DNA from: Eumeta japonica
Taxonomy: Eukaryota > Arthropoda > Insecta > Lepidoptera > Psychidae
NCBI GenBank assembly: GCA_005406025.1
Contig: BGZK01000150.1
Span: forward strand, 62,001-126,000
Direction of reading: 5' to 3'
Length of the DNA: 64,000 bases
The notes beneath the pieces were generated by a model. It ran no database searches, was not told the origin of the DNA, and saw only the letters and a list, made by a program, of their open reading frames with translations. The translations under genes and the position numbers were made by a program. This document shows, in pieces, positions 13,201 to 22,518 of this stretch (within the stretch, counting starts at the first letter, position 1; each line of letters begins with the position of its first letter).

Positions 13201-16200
13201 CGCTGCAGCCAATTTGACCGCGGTGCGTGTCTACCACGTAGCACCTTAAGCTGTCAGTTCGACAACGGCTGATAACGCCCCTTGAGCCCCATTGGATTCC
13301 CGTGGATTAACGTTCGAGTCCGTTTGTGAGAGTATGATGCTCCTATTTGTAGTGAGCGGGCAAACATTTGACAGAAAAGCTATTGGTCTATTTGAGATAC
13401 AGCCACGCGTGCTCTGTATGTAGACGTACGCCCCATGTAAGAACATAATATGACATCGAGGAAAACGTTAGTGACAATGTTTTGATACATTTTTTCTGCA
13501 TTCGGCCGCTCTGATGTATCGAAGACATGGTGTTATAAATCTATACATGTTATAAAAAATGTCGCCAGTGACTGTAAAATAGTAGTAAAAAATTGTTTTT
13601 ATGTACCAGAGCGGCTATTTTACTTCCACAATCGAACGGCCCCTTAAAGTGCGTTTAATTAAATAATAATCGTTCTTCTATAACTATATTTATTTATCAA
13701 TGGAAAATATTCCCCTTAGTTGCTTGAATCTAGTTTGCTTAGTCGTTCTAGACAATAGACGTGAACTGCTTTACAGTAACACGGAAAAGTACCATAATGT
13801 GGTCAGGTGATATTTATTATTTTGCTAATAATGTATTTTTTTTATGCTTCAGAATCCGGTGAAGTTTACGACAACAAAGGTACAATATAAAAATTTACCA
13901 TCATATACATATAATGTCATCGCTTAAACTAAGCCAATGTGGTTATGTTTATTTCAGAACCTTCGCACGAAGAACACAAAAAAGAAATAACCTCAAAGAA
14001 CGGTAAGGGTCAATGCCTATATTTTTTATAACATTTTGAGAAGCAAACGAGTATGCGAACCATCATAGATTAGGCGACCATCGTCGCCCACGAGCACTCT
14101 CAATCTCGGAGGACTCGCCAATGGGTTTTCAGCCTCTTAGCTATGAAGAGAATATTTGATGGAGGGAGGAATGGGGTGATGAAAAGGGGAATGGGCCACC
14201 GGGACTCCCACCCAGTGAATGTTCATCGGACGAGCCACCCCGTTTTCATGTTGCAGCACGAAATATGTATGAAAAACAAGATTATCCAATACCCCTAGTA
14301 AAAATTAAAATTATATTAATATATGTCAAGATATTTATAGCCGTGATTCTTACTATCTATCTAAATATTGTATCACAGACGACCTTCCTACTGTTTCCTC
14401 ACAGATTTGGTCAAAGGAGTGGTATATTGTGGAGTATGGACTTTTAAATGTCTTTCGTCTTTCTGTTTATCCCTTACACATATATTTCCATGAAGGATAT
14501 CTAACGAACAACGTATACAATCAGCGCTACAAAGCACTGTATTTTGTATTCCGGGGTTGCCTGTGAAGAAAAATTAAAATAATATTATTCTTATTTTTTA
14601 AATTAAAATAATATTACTTTAATAATGTTTATTCTTTTCAAAATTAAATATTTGACTCATCTAAGACTGCCGATGTCGTGTTCTTCGCGGGGCTCGAGGG
14701 TCGACGCTGAATTAAAGTTGTTGTTTGTTTATTGCTTTTGGGCCGTTTTACGATCGCGCGTACTAGCACATGTAAAAACTTATCGAAAAGTTTATATGCC
14801 ATCAAAATCATGTGTGATCAAATTTTACAAAAGTTTTGTAATAATTCACACTTCACAAATGTATATTATAGTATGTATTTATATTGTTCCAGACAAAGCG
14901 AAATACTTTGATATGGAGATGCCAGGTAATTTCTAGCTTTTTATGTCTATATTTTTTTATATATTTAGGTAAAAATGCAGAACGAAAACACGAAACAGTT
15001 TGTGTCAACCTAGGTGTGGAACTGTACATACTACATTAATTGATACACACCTACACAACATATTATTTAACTAAAATAATTGTAATCTTGTCTTGATAAT
15101 AGAAAAAGTAATTAAATACGAAAACACAAAAACACAGTTCGCGTAAACGTCGGTGTCATGACATTTCTTTTCCGTCAAACTTTATTCTTCTTCACAGCGT
15201 CGCGACACACGGAGTCTGGATACGCCACATGTATAAATTATTATAATCGGCACTTTGATATAATCTATATATTTAATATTTGGATGAAATATTTGTCTAT
15301 TGCCAATAATATATAGTATGCATCATTTTACAGATTGGTTTGACTCCAATGTTCATAAAGTTGTCGTGGACGTGGTCGAGAACGGTAAACAAACAGAGTT
15401 CGTGATCAAAATTATTAAGGAAGAAGGTAAGATATTGTCTTGTATAGAAGATAGTGTTAGTAGTTAAATTTGAGACGAATATTAATTCGGTTCGACAATC
15501 TGCGTCGAAATGGTCGGACCCAATCGGAAAAGAAAGAGTAGGAGAATTCATTTCTATTCTTTCTATCACGCACTTCATGCGCATGCGCTGTGGGTGCTGC
15601 TTGTATACGTAGCATTTTCTCTAGCCACAGTACCAAGGGTACAAAATATTGTCCTGTGCGAAGAATTAGCCTGACGATGACGAGAATCGAACCGGTCTCC
15701 TGCCCTTTTCCAACCGGTAGCCGAGACGCAAGCTTGTACTGCATCAATTACACGTAGCATTGAAACCAATAGACATTTTTTCGCACATGAACATTTTCTA
15801 ATCGTCAATTCGTCAACGAATCTTAGAACACAGAAGTTTGACTTTAAACTTGCGACAATCTACACACTTGTATTGTGAGAGTTTTGTTTTACTAATAATA
15901 ATCGTTTTAATGAAGGACTACAGCCACAACATACTATAAGATTGAGAAATCTGTCATCTATAATGTTACAAGTGGATTTCTGTAGTCTGTGATTGAGAAG
16001 TATAGACAATTGACGAATCTTTTGAACGTTTGAGACGTAGATACATTTTTATTACTATTATATACGTTCAATTATTTTGAATATCGTTGCAAAAATTGTA
16101 TTTTATGAGATTATGCGAGGTTATTGCATGTGTATATATTTACATATATTGCACGCCTCATAAGCGGAGCGTTGAGGTAGTGCTCTACTCTCACCTTACA

Positions 16201-18929
16201 AAAATCAAATGATTTATTGAACTGAAAGTGTCTCTATTTATTTTTTATCGCACTTATATAATAAAATTCACACATGATTATCAACACTTATTCAACACTT
16301 GATCAAGGAAAAACACTAGCTTCAACACTTATGACGTTTTTAAAAGACATTTTGCTTTTTAAATTAATGAAAAAGATGTTTAACAAAATTATTCCGTGGA
16401 CTTCCGTGTGTCTGTATGTATCCATACTCGCGTGGTCACGATAACTCCCGAAAAACTTAACTGATCTAATCCATTTTTTTTTCTAAACGCTTTAGTATAA
16501 TCCAAAATTAAATCCTTTCGAAGATCACGGTCTAATTCGCTTACGAGGTATTTTTGCATGCCTCACAAGTGCAGCGCTGAGGTGGTGCTCTACTCTCGCC
16601 GTATAAAAATCGAGCTATTTATTTGAACTTAAAATTTTTCATGTTACTCATAATGTACTTGTAGACTTATATAAATGCACGAATGACAAGAAAGAACATT
16701 CGTACTAAGAAATAAAAATTGAACGACCGCTATGAGGCGCGCACTTTTGGATTTTACAAGATTTCTGAAGTATTCTCATTTTTTTCCAAATATAATTCAG
16801 GTAGCTATAATGTAAAAGATATTTAAAAGTTTTTAAATGGTCATAATTGTCATTGACAGGCACCTTTTTCCAAAAAATGTACCTGTTTCCAAAAATTATC
16901 CAGTTTGAAGACATATTTTTTCAAAATACTTCTTTTTTTTAATTTAGTATTTATTTTCACTGATGCTCAGTCATGCTTCTACAATATTACTATTTATCAC
17001 GAGATTTTGATGAGTTGTGTAATTTTTCCAAAAATTATTTTTCACGAGAGGCGCCCTCTCTCGTCTGCTGTTACAACCCGTCAACAGTATTACTGCCTTT
17101 CACCCACTCGCCGCGTGTGTTGTGTTAACTACTTCGTTTTCTTTGTATAATAATATCACTGTCTACTCTGTTAAGTTGGATGCTATACTAGCAGTCACTG
17201 GGCGTTATGGGTTACGAAAGTGAAAAAGTAAAGGGTGAATGGAACCTTAAATATAAATATCCAAAAACCATCCACAATTAGGATTATAATAAAGAAGAAA
17301 AATATTATTTATATGATGTATTTTTTACAGGAGAAAGTAAAAGTACGAGCAGTGCTGCTTCCGCAGCTAAAGGTGGCGGGTCCAGTGCTAGCGCTGCTTC
17401 CAGCGCCAGTAGCGCGTCTGCTCCCGGTGCTAGTTCCGGAGCCGGTGCTGGTGCCGGAGCTGGTGCGGGCGGTTCTGGTTCCTATGGTCCTTCTCATCCT
17501 AGCTCTGGTGGCTCGTCTGGTGCTGGTGCTGGTGCTGGTTCCGGTGCCGGTGGCGGCTCTAGTGCCAGCGCTGCTTCCAGCGCCAGTAGCGCGTCTGCTC
17601 CCGGTGCTGGTTCCGGAGCCGGTGCTGGTGCCGGAGCTGGTGCGGGCGGTTCTGGTTCCTATGGTCCTTCTCATCCTGGCTCTGGTGGCTCGTCTGGCGC
17701 TGGTGCTGGTGCTGGTTCCGGTGCCGGTGGCGGCTCTAGTGCCAGCGCTGCTTCCAGCGCCAGTAGCGCGTCTGCTCCCGGTGCTGGTTCCGGAGCCGGT
17801 GCTGGTGCCGGATCTGGTGCGGGCGGTTCTGGTTCCTATGGTCCTTCTCATCCTGGCTCTGGTGGCTCGTCTGGTGCTGGTGCTGGTGCTGGTTCCGGTG
17901 CCGGTGGCGGTTCTAGTGCCAGCGCTGCTTCCAGCGCCAGTAGCGCGTCTGCTGCCAGTGCTGGTGCCGGAGCTGGTAGCGGGTCTAGTGCTAGCGCTGC
18001 TTCCAGTGCCAGTAGCGCGTCTGGTCCCGGTGCTGGTGCCGGAGCTGGTGCCGGAGCTGGTTCCGGAGCTGGTGCGGGAAGTGGTGCCGGTGCTGGTGCC
18101 GGTGGAGGTGGCGGGTCGAGTGCCAGTGCTACTTCCAGCGCCAGTAGCGCGTCTGCTCCCGGAACTGGTGCCGGAGCTGGTGCCGGTGCTGGTTCCGGTG
18201 GAAGTGGTGGGTCGAGTGCCAGTGCTGCTTCCAATGCTAGTAGCGCGTCTGCTCCCGGAACTGGTGCCGGAGCTGGTGCCGGAGCTGGTGCCGGAGCTGG
18301 TGCCGGATCTGGTGCCGGTGCTGGTTCCGGTGGAGGTGGCGGGTCGAGTGCCAGTGCTGCTTCCAGTGCTAGTAGCGCGTCTGCTCCTGGAACTGGTGCC
18401 GGAGCTGGTGCCGGAGCTGGTGCCGGAGCTGGTACCGGTGCTGGTGCCGGAGCTGGTGCCGGTGCTGGTTCCGGTGGAGGTGGCGGGTCGAGTGCCAGTG
18501 CTGCTTCCAGTGCTAGTAGCGTCTGCTCCCGGAACTGGTGCCGGAGCTGGTGCCGGTGCTGGTTCCGGTGGAGGTGGCGGGTCGAGTGCCAGTGCTGCTT
18601 CCAGCGCCAGTAGCGCATCTGGTTCCGGTGCTGGTGCAGCTGACGGATCGGGTGCCGGTGCTGGGAGTGGCTCCGCTAGTGGTGGTAACGCTGGTAACAG
18701 CGGTAAAAGTGGTAATGGCGACGATAAGGGTGTTGGCGTCGGCAATGACCATAAAGGCGGCGACGCTAGCACTGCTGGTAAACCAAAGGGCGGTAAAGGA
18801 GACATGAGACCACCACAAACTCTCTTCTTTGCGGGAAACCACCAAAGACAGTATTGCATTTGTTACAGTAAAGTTAATGATATACCTTGGAATGTACGTC
18901 GAAATATAGGTTTACATGCTGGTTCTTAA
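4174..18929 (+). CDS. Sericin-like silk protein gene, copy A (11 exons; disrupted as assembled)
   Basis: Span of copy A. Exons read from splice signals and comparison with B and C: 4174-4212, 5427-5448, 6037-6126, 8228-8818, 10164-11297, 12182-12214, 13853-13879, 13958-14002, 14893-14925, 15334-15426 and 17331-18929. Every intron is GT-AG, and all exon junctions after exon 2 are phase 1. The product would be secreted. It has a 19-residue signal peptide, a charged Lys/His/Gln-rich N-terminal part, Gly/Ala/Ser repeats, and a C-terminal tail with CICY, as in lepidopteran sericins with a CXCX motif. Two defects block full-length translation: TGA at 10214-10216 in exon 5, and a 2-nt deletion near 18520 in exon 11. 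It is either a recent pseudogene or a working gene with consensus errors in repeats. Sericin-like identity is an inference from architecture; no exact ortholog is recognised. Confidence 0.75.
4213..5426. other. Copy A intron 1
   Basis: Intron of 1.2 kb between the two signal-peptide exons, with a GTGAGT donor and a TTTACAG acceptor. It contains a hAT-like MITE at 4362-4587, listed separately. The rest is AT-rich with no recognisable gene. Its last 60 bp or so match intron 1 of B and C. Confidence 0.85.
4362..4587. mobile_element. hAT-like MITE
   Basis: Left end CTGTGGCATAGCTAGGGG and the reverse complement of the right end, CAGTGGCGCATCTGG, resemble hAT terminal inverted repeats of the CAGTGGCG type. 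Internal GGGGTGACAC and GGTGTCACTT blocks are also inverted. The right half (GGTGTCACTTCAAATCCG) recurs at 42168-42210, at the end of a hAT transposase remnant, so both belong to one family. No clear 8-bp target-site duplication was found. Confidence 0.65.
5427..5448 (+). CDS. Copy A exon 2: signal peptide end
   Basis: A 22-nt micro-exon, codons GTG CTG AGC GCG CAT GCG AAA A, encoding VLSAHAK and ending in phase 1. Joined to exon 1 it gives [20 protein letters not shown], with likely signal-peptidase cleavage after AHA. Acceptor TTACAG and donor GTGAGT are clean. The same exon is 22 nt in copy C but 20 nt in copy B. Confidence 0.92.
6037..6126 (+). CDS. Copy A exon 3: charged N-terminal segment
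   Basis: A 90-nt exon with phase 1 at both ends. It encodes IAELKKNVPKHLEAS followed by QHEKSGDTHEKKHSE, the start of the mature protein. It is rich in Lys, Glu and His and has no repeats. The equivalent exon in B carries a stop. In C it is replaced by a longer PAAPKQ repeat exon that keeps only the final HSEKHSE-type sequence. Confidence 0.88.
6127..8227. other. Copy A intron 3
   Basis: The 2.1-kb intron aligns in part with intron 3 of copy C (for example 6960-7290 with 60260-60540), so the sequence predates the A/C duplication. A GC-richer tract lies at about 6895-7100. From 7561, ACTAGTTCTCGCCCGCGGTTTCGC resembles a dispersed lepidopteran repeat, followed to about 7860 by a degenerate CCGTTCC-like low-complexity tract. 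No other gene is seen. Confidence 0.7.
8228..8818 (+). CDS. Copy A exon 4: Lys/His/Gln-rich repeat segment
   Basis: A 591-nt exon, phase 1-1, with a CCACAG acceptor and a GTAAAA donor. It encodes about 197 residues that are very hydrophilic (Lys, His, Gln, Glu, Asp, Ser, Thr) with no hydrophobic core. A 132-bp (44-residue) unit containing VTHQQKYTKQDK and FYKSKEANQHKNDN begins near 8339 and again near 8471, with a third start at 8603. The end ([13 protein letters not shown]...) is shared with copy C. The strong charge suggests a water-soluble adhesive segment. The upstream ATG at 8104 is intronic and is not used as the start. Confidence 0.88.
8819..10163. other. Copy A intron 4
   Basis: Intron of 1.35 kb. 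Its first few hundred bases align weakly with intron 4 of copy C (8830-9200 with 61210-61620). It is AT-rich, with no transposon domain or gene recognised. Confidence 0.7.
10164..11297 (+). pseudogene. Copy A exon 5: degraded Gly-Ser repeat exon
   Basis: The acceptor (GCACAG) and the first 45 nt match exon 5 of copy C, giving ESHHEGSSGGKKQSGTT, then an in-frame TGA at 10214-10216. The last 114 nt or so (from 11183) are clean GSGAG-type repeats ending GESHPHE and a GTAAGA donor. The 950 nt between resemble the GSGAG repeat but are scrambled: GGATCGAGG and GCCCATGG motifs replace GGATCCGG-like ones, and all frames are interrupted. The 5' and 3' ends are in the same frame and total length is a multiple of three (1134 nt). 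This is either a decayed exon or a poorly polished assembly patch. Confidence 0.75.
11298..12181. other. Copy A intron 5
   Basis: AT-rich intron of 0.9 kb with a GTAAGA donor and a TTTACAG acceptor. No repeat family or gene recognised. Confidence 0.75.
12182..12214 (+). CDS. Copy A exon 6: micro-exon
   Basis: A 33-nt exon, phase 1-1, with acceptor TTTACAG and donor GTAAGT. It encodes PAWELYEASC preceded by an Ala that spans the junction with exon 5. It holds the only Trp and Cys in the middle of the protein. There is no direct expression evidence; support is the matching phase and the strong splice sites. Confidence 0.72.
12215..13852. other. Copy A intron 6
   Basis: Intron of 1.6 kb. It holds a fragment of a dispersed repeat at about 12925-13035 (GAGCATGCGAGCCACC... 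GCGCTGCCGGCCTCTCGG) and a perfect 31-bp inverted repeat at 13041-13106, listed separately. The rest is AT-rich, with no coding evidence. Confidence 0.7.
13041..13106. repeat. Perfect inverted repeat, 31-bp arms
   Basis: The left arm 13041-13071 and right arm 13076-13106 are exact reverse complements separated by the 4-nt loop TCAT. An imperfect extra copy of the inner motif (GTTCATACCCG) lies just upstream at 13022. The pair would extrude as a near-perfect hairpin. It may be the folded end of a small transposon or a sequencing fold-back artefact. Confidence 0.95.
13853..13879 (+). CDS. Copy A exon 7: micro-exon
   Basis: A 27-nt exon, phase 1-1, encoding ESGEVYDNK, acidic with one Tyr. Acceptor GCTTCAG and donor GTACAA. 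It sits 79 bp before exon 8. Confidence 0.65.
13958..14002 (+). CDS. Copy A exon 8: micro-exon
   Basis: A 45-nt exon, phase 1-1, encoding EPSHEEHKKEITSKN. Acceptor ATTTCAG and donor GTAAGG. The composition (His, Glu, Lys) matches the charged N-terminal exons. Confidence 0.7.
14003..14892. other. Copy A intron 8
   Basis: Intron of 0.9 kb. The segment at about 14040-14260 (GAGTATGCGAACCATC... and later GGGACTCCCACCC) resembles the same dispersed repeat as at 12925. The remainder is AT-rich. Confidence 0.6.
14893..14925 (+). CDS. Copy A exon 9: micro-exon
   Basis: A 33-nt exon, phase 1-1, encoding DKAKYFDMEMP. Acceptor TGTTCCAG and donor GTAATT (somewhat weak). Confidence 0.62.
15334..15426 (+). 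CDS. Copy A exon 10: non-repetitive segment
   Basis: A 93-nt exon, phase 1-1, encoding DWFDSNVHKVVVDVVENG followed by KQTEFVIKIIKEE. Acceptor TTTTACAG and donor GTAAGA. Unlike the rest of the protein it is non-repetitive, with alternating hydrophobic runs (VVVDVV, FVIKII) around a turn-like ENGKQT, so it may form a beta hairpin (inference). It is missing from copy B because of the large deletion. Confidence 0.8.
15427..17330. other. Copy A intron 10
   Basis: The 1.9-kb intron aligns along most of its length with 26566-29085 of copy B. It includes a minus-strand SINE (listed separately) and a segment GCACGCCTCATAAGCGGAGC at 16150 that recurs in similar form near 16558 inside the same intron. 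B carries two extra insertions here, at about 27030-27505 and 28465-28755. Confidence 0.85.
15614..15731 (-). mobile_element. tRNA-derived SINE in copy A intron 10
   Basis: On the minus strand the B-box GGTTCGATTCTC (15682-15693) follows a tRNA-like head, and the body runs to TACCCTTGGTACTGTGG near 15630. A flanking GCTTGTA/CGTAGCATT duplication on both sides may be a target-site duplication. The same SINE, at the same place relative to exon 11, is present in copy B (26566-26679), so it predates the duplication. Confidence 0.75.
17331..18929 (+). CDS. Copy A exon 11: terminal repeat exon with CICY tail (2-nt frameshift)
   Basis: Acceptor TTTTACAG, then ESKSTSSAASAAKGGG and Gly/Ala/Ser repeats. 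Unit starts at 17384, 17561, 17738 and 17915 are 177 bp apart (59 residues, including SASAASSASSASAPG and GSGSYGPSHPGSGG). Later units are 72-144 bp. Near 18520 the usual AGTAGCGCGTCTGCT reads AGTAGCGTCTGCT, and that unit is 94 instead of 96 bp. Upstream of this point the frame is that of GAA at 17333; downstream it is the frame ending at 18929. Without correction translation would stop at 18611-18613. The tail in the second frame contains FFAGNHQRQYCICYS and IPWNVR, as in copy B. The poly(A) signal AATAAA is at 18946 and 19005. Confidence 0.85.
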   Translation, partial: EKVKVRAVLLPQLKVAGPVLALLPAPVARLLPVLVPEPVLVPELVRAVLVPMVLLILALVARLVLVLVLVPVPVAALVPALLPAPVARLLPVLVPEPVLVPELVRAVLVPMVLLILALVARLALVLVLVPVPVAALVPALLPAPVARLLPVLVPEPVLVPDLVRAVLVPMVLLILALVARLVLVLVLVPVPVAVLVPALLPAPVARLLPVLVPELVAGLVLALLPVPVARLVPVLVPELVPELVPELVREVVPVLVPVEVAGRVPVLLPAPVARLLPELVPELVPVLVPVEVVGRVPVLLPMLVARLLPELVPELVPELVPELVPDLVPVLVPVEVAGRVPVLLPVLVARLLLELVPELVPELVPELVPVLVPELVPVLVPVEVAGRVPVLLPVLVASAPGTGAGAGAGAGSGGGGGSSASAASSASSASGSGAGAADGSGAGAGSGSASGGNAGNSGKSGNGDDKGVGVGNDHKGGDASTAGKPKGGKGDMRPPQTLFFAGNHQRQYCICYSKVNDIPWNVRRNIGLHAGS

Positions 18930-19600
18930 ATGAAAGCCCCAGCCAAATAAATTACTTATCATAAACAATTGTAAAACTGTACCCAATTTGACAAATATAA
19001 CAGAAATAAATGTTTTGACAATTATGATTGAGATTTTTTATTTCTATTCTATTTGATTATTAAACAGTGACTTTTAAATTAAAAAAGAAAATGTATTATA
19101 TTTATTAAATTTAGTACAATCTCTTTGTTTTCACTTAACGAAAAAGGACACTTTAAAAATGCATATTAATAGCGTATTGGTGACATTGGGGTATAGTATT
19201 ATGTTATACGTGTTAACATCGCAACTTAAAGAACCGTTTTATTTCTATAGATGGATTAAAATAATAAAATTTTATTAAACATTAAAAATGAATTCACTTA
19301 TTAAGGGTAAACGAAACGCGTCGTATACAATAGATTAATTTCGCGGTGTGTTTTGATTCTATAATAGAAATAAATAAACATAAAAAATGAATATGTTATG
19401 TGATTTCGAACGAATTTAGTTATTTTTATATTTATTTTTAAAATTGACGAAATAACGTCAGTATTTACGTTCGTGTGAGTGCATATAGAAATGAATTTAT
19501 CGCTTTTATAAACATGCATGCAACTGTATATTTTTATTTATATGTCCAAATTGAAAGCTGGAGCATCAACATCGAGTATATATTTCTTCAGCTCCGGTTG
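18930..19600. other. Copy A 3' UTR and conserved 3' flank
   Basis: AATAAA hexamers at 18946-18951 and 19005-19010 are candidate poly(A) signals. The whole segment aligns with 33376-34040 after copy B, showing that the duplication unit extends well beyond the stop codon. No coding sequence is seen. Confidence 0.75.
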
Positions 19601-19850
19601 GAACAAAGCGCGATGAAACGACTGATGTGACTGAGGAATTGCCGTATACGGGTGAAAGAAATGTTCGCAAACAGCAACTTCCGCGCTACTTCACTAAGCG
19701 TTGCCGCTATGATCTTTACCGGTCGTACAAGCTTGACAAAGACAGTAACGGCCATATGTCAGATCTGTCCATCGAAAATTTACAATATGTTTTCAGGACG
19801 TTCTGTAAGAGGTTAGGAATTTTATTGTACATGAGACATAGATAAATTAT
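19600..19850 (+). other. Duplicated 3' flank segment, possible vestigial exon
   Basis: An open frame from about 19627 encodes a non-repetitive basic peptide (ELPYTGERNVRKQQLPRY, then FTKRCRYDLYRSYKLDK). Most of the segment is found again, diverged and with a non-LTR element inserted before it, at 36850-37185 after copy B. The B copy is frame-broken. I recognise no protein family. It may be non-coding flank that travelled with the duplication. Confidence 0.4.
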
Positions 19851-19859
19851 TCCAATGTA

Positions 19860-19879
19860 TATACATATGTGTATACGTG

Positions 19880-19912
<33 letters not shown>

Positions 19913-19915
19913 GTA
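19860..19915. repeat. (AT)n/(GTAT) microsatellite
   Basis: An alternating TA tract of about 25 bp is flanked on both sides by TATACACATATG-like sequence, so the whole locus is roughly self-complementary. Confidence 0.9.
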
Positions 19916-20000
19916 TCTATATTGTAGCACAGCGGGAGCCCCGATTGGCTCTTTTTTCCAACTTCTGTATTCTGTTTGAAATTTGAATAAATAGAATCCA

Positions 20001-20154
20001 AATGGAACCCACGTTCGCTAGACCAAGCACGGAGGGCGGATGCCTCACGTGCCACCTACATAACTCAGTTATTACACTGTACTACCTGACCCGGTAGACC
20101 TCGTTCTACTTTTACCGTTAGGTAGCGTGCCCGAATAGTGCACGTCCGCATTTT
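20001..20154 (+). mobile_element. Solo copy of Gypsy LTR-like segment
   Basis: These 154 bp (AATGGAACCCACGTTCG ... CACGTCCGCATTTT) are nearly identical to 41032-41185, downstream of the Gypsy integrase remnant. The flanks differ at both ends. This fits a solo LTR piece of the same family, but LTR borders were not established. Confidence 0.6.
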
Positions 20155-22518
20155 ATCAATCTCAAACTTGGTCTCGGTTTCGATTTCGATTCTGATACTT
20201 TTACTGATTCCAATCTCGGTCACGCCGTTGATTCTGACCCTGATCCCATTCTGGATGCCAATACCGGTCCCGTTTTCTATTCTAATTCTTCTACAGTTCA
20301 CAGTTTCTATTTAGGCAAACATCAGTACATAAAAAAAATTAAGCGTCATCTACATACCTTGTGAAAATGTTAACTTTCTATATGTGATAGAATTTTAAGA
20401 ATAAGCTTTACTAACTATATCTTCTGATATCATATACTGTGATAAAACGTAACAGATGCCCATCTTTAGGACGCAAGCTTTCCCTATACCAATTTCATTA
20501 AGGCAGCCAGTGACAGTCAAAAAATATAACAAACGTACAAACACCTTCGACCTTTGACCTCTTAAATAGGCTTATATTAGTAGTAGCTATCGCATCGCGG
20601 CTTCTATGATAGCTCCCGTACCGCCTGTAGTGCGCTTCTGGTGACAACGTCGCTCCTGATTCGTTCCATTGTCGTTTTGAGTGGCTAATTGAATAAAACG
20701 AGTATTAAGTGAATACTCCAATAAAGAGAACAATACCGTTTCTTGATCATTCCTAAAGAACCCTAAACAACTGACTAAATCAATAAAGAAAACAAAAAAA
20801 GCATCAGCAAAATCAGTCGAATTATAACGTTTAAAGCTATTTCCTTGCCAAATTTCATTGAAACAGATGAAATTAGAAGGGTGCTTCTTAATTTCACTTA
20901 ACAGAAACCCACATCCATAAGCCACACGAAACACTCATTGTGTGTTATTGAGAAAATAACACAAAGAAAACAAAGAAAATATAAATGTCAAACTATAAAG
21001 ATTTTTAGTATAGTAGTAACATTGAATCCTAAAATATCTATCCTATATATTTCACTGGCTTTCAGCTATTTTCATAATATGTTCTATGGAAAGTAGTTAA
21101 ACTATTAGAGTTCTTAGTGATTCTGATAGAACCCAAAAGAAAAAGTACTGTTTCTAATGGCTTTCAACTATTTGATAAAATTTTTATTGAAATCGGTTAA
21201 ACTATAAAAATTCTTAGTAATTCCAACGAAATACTAATAAACGTATCGTACATCTTTCCATTAGCTTACAACTAATTTCATACAAAATTTTATTGAAATG
21301 GGTTAAACTATAAGGGTCATTAAATCGTATACTTATTATTAATCTGTAAGTAATCTCTGGGAACTCTAAAAAAAAATCGAACCCTTATTGGTTTTTATTG
21401 TATATAACTTTCGTTCACTACTTCGCCCGTATGGACATATAATTAATTGCCACATCTGACGGTGTTGTGCATATCACGGTCTCTTCTCACCCATATCCTG
21501 ATTGTGGTTCTGGTTCTGATACCTATCCAGTTTCACGTTTGATTCAATTCCTCTAAGTTATCCCATTTTTAAGGGTTTTTCAATTTTTGAACAAATATTC
21601 TAAATATTTTCGGGACAAAAATACCCTGAATATAGCACCGTAAGTTCCCTTACGTTCGTTACGTCATCGGTTTAGCTGTTTCAAAGATACCCTGAAGGAC
21701 AGAGAGACAAACGGATAAAGAATTGTAATTTCTTTCATACAAATCTTGCCGTGACAATTACGAACACAACAACAAAGAAATCAATACGTAAACATTCTCG
21801 TTTATGGCATAAGAGATCGTAAAAAGAAAAAAAATCATTAAAATACTTTCATTACAGCCGCATATTTTTATTTTCAGTCACCCCAGACTAAATTTAGAAA
21901 CGTATGGATACTCACTAAGCTGAAAGCAGGCTGTTTTATAGTTAGTAGGTATCAAAGGTGGAAAAAATCATGCTAACTTACGTCAAAGTAAGAAGCTGGT
22001 TTTATATATGTTATGCATGATATTGTTATAAACAAACATGTATGGTTGCCAGACTTATTCTATGACGCATTTCAAGTGTATATTACCAACGAAATAAAAA
22101 TACTTTTAATTTAATTCTAATTTGATTCAGACTCTTTCTGTGGTCCATAACTTATGCCGGAATGCTTAAAAGTCGTACAAAAAATGTACTTACACGTTGT
22201 TTTAGGAAGGCAAAGTTTTATATATATATTATTTAGTATAATATTTTATGGCATTTTCCAAAGAGCCAGATAAATCTGATGGGCCAAGTCTTTTCCCACA
22301 CTCGACAAAAGTTCCACTGTGCGCGTAGGCGCATTATTCAAGCGCACAAGTGAGAGTGAGATGCACTTTGACGCGTGAATCTTTCTCACTCTTACAACTC
22401 GTGGCTACTCGAGTTAGTGTATTGTCAGTTTTTCAAATCTAATAAAGTCAAATATATCTTTATTTCGTAGGAAATGAAAATAATGAATTCTTGAAATAAT
22501 GAAATCTCTTCGACATCG
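20155..22518. other. Intergenic region between copies A and B
   Basis: A low-complexity tract at 20160-20290 and again at 21480-21540 has a degenerate hexamer-like texture (TCTGATTC, TTCTGGTTC). Between 21000 and 21320 there are three loose copies of a segment of about 115 bp containing GGTTAAACTAT and a CTTTCAACTA-like block, typical of decayed dispersed repeats. A minus-strand ORF of 115 codons at 20587-20934 has no recognised family and is probably chance. No gene is called. Confidence 0.55.

Noticed and set aside
17235..18520. The Leu/Val/Pro-rich reading of the long + ORF starting at 17235
   Set aside because: It starts inside intron 10 and reads the repeat in the wrong frame until the 2-nt deletion. 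The frame entered from the splice acceptor at 17331 gives the Gly/Ala/Ser repeat.
17309..18859. Minus-strand ORF of 516 codons (SGTSTGTRRATG-type repeats)
   Set aside because: Shadow of the copy A terminal exon; explained by codon-periodic GC-rich repeats on the + strand.
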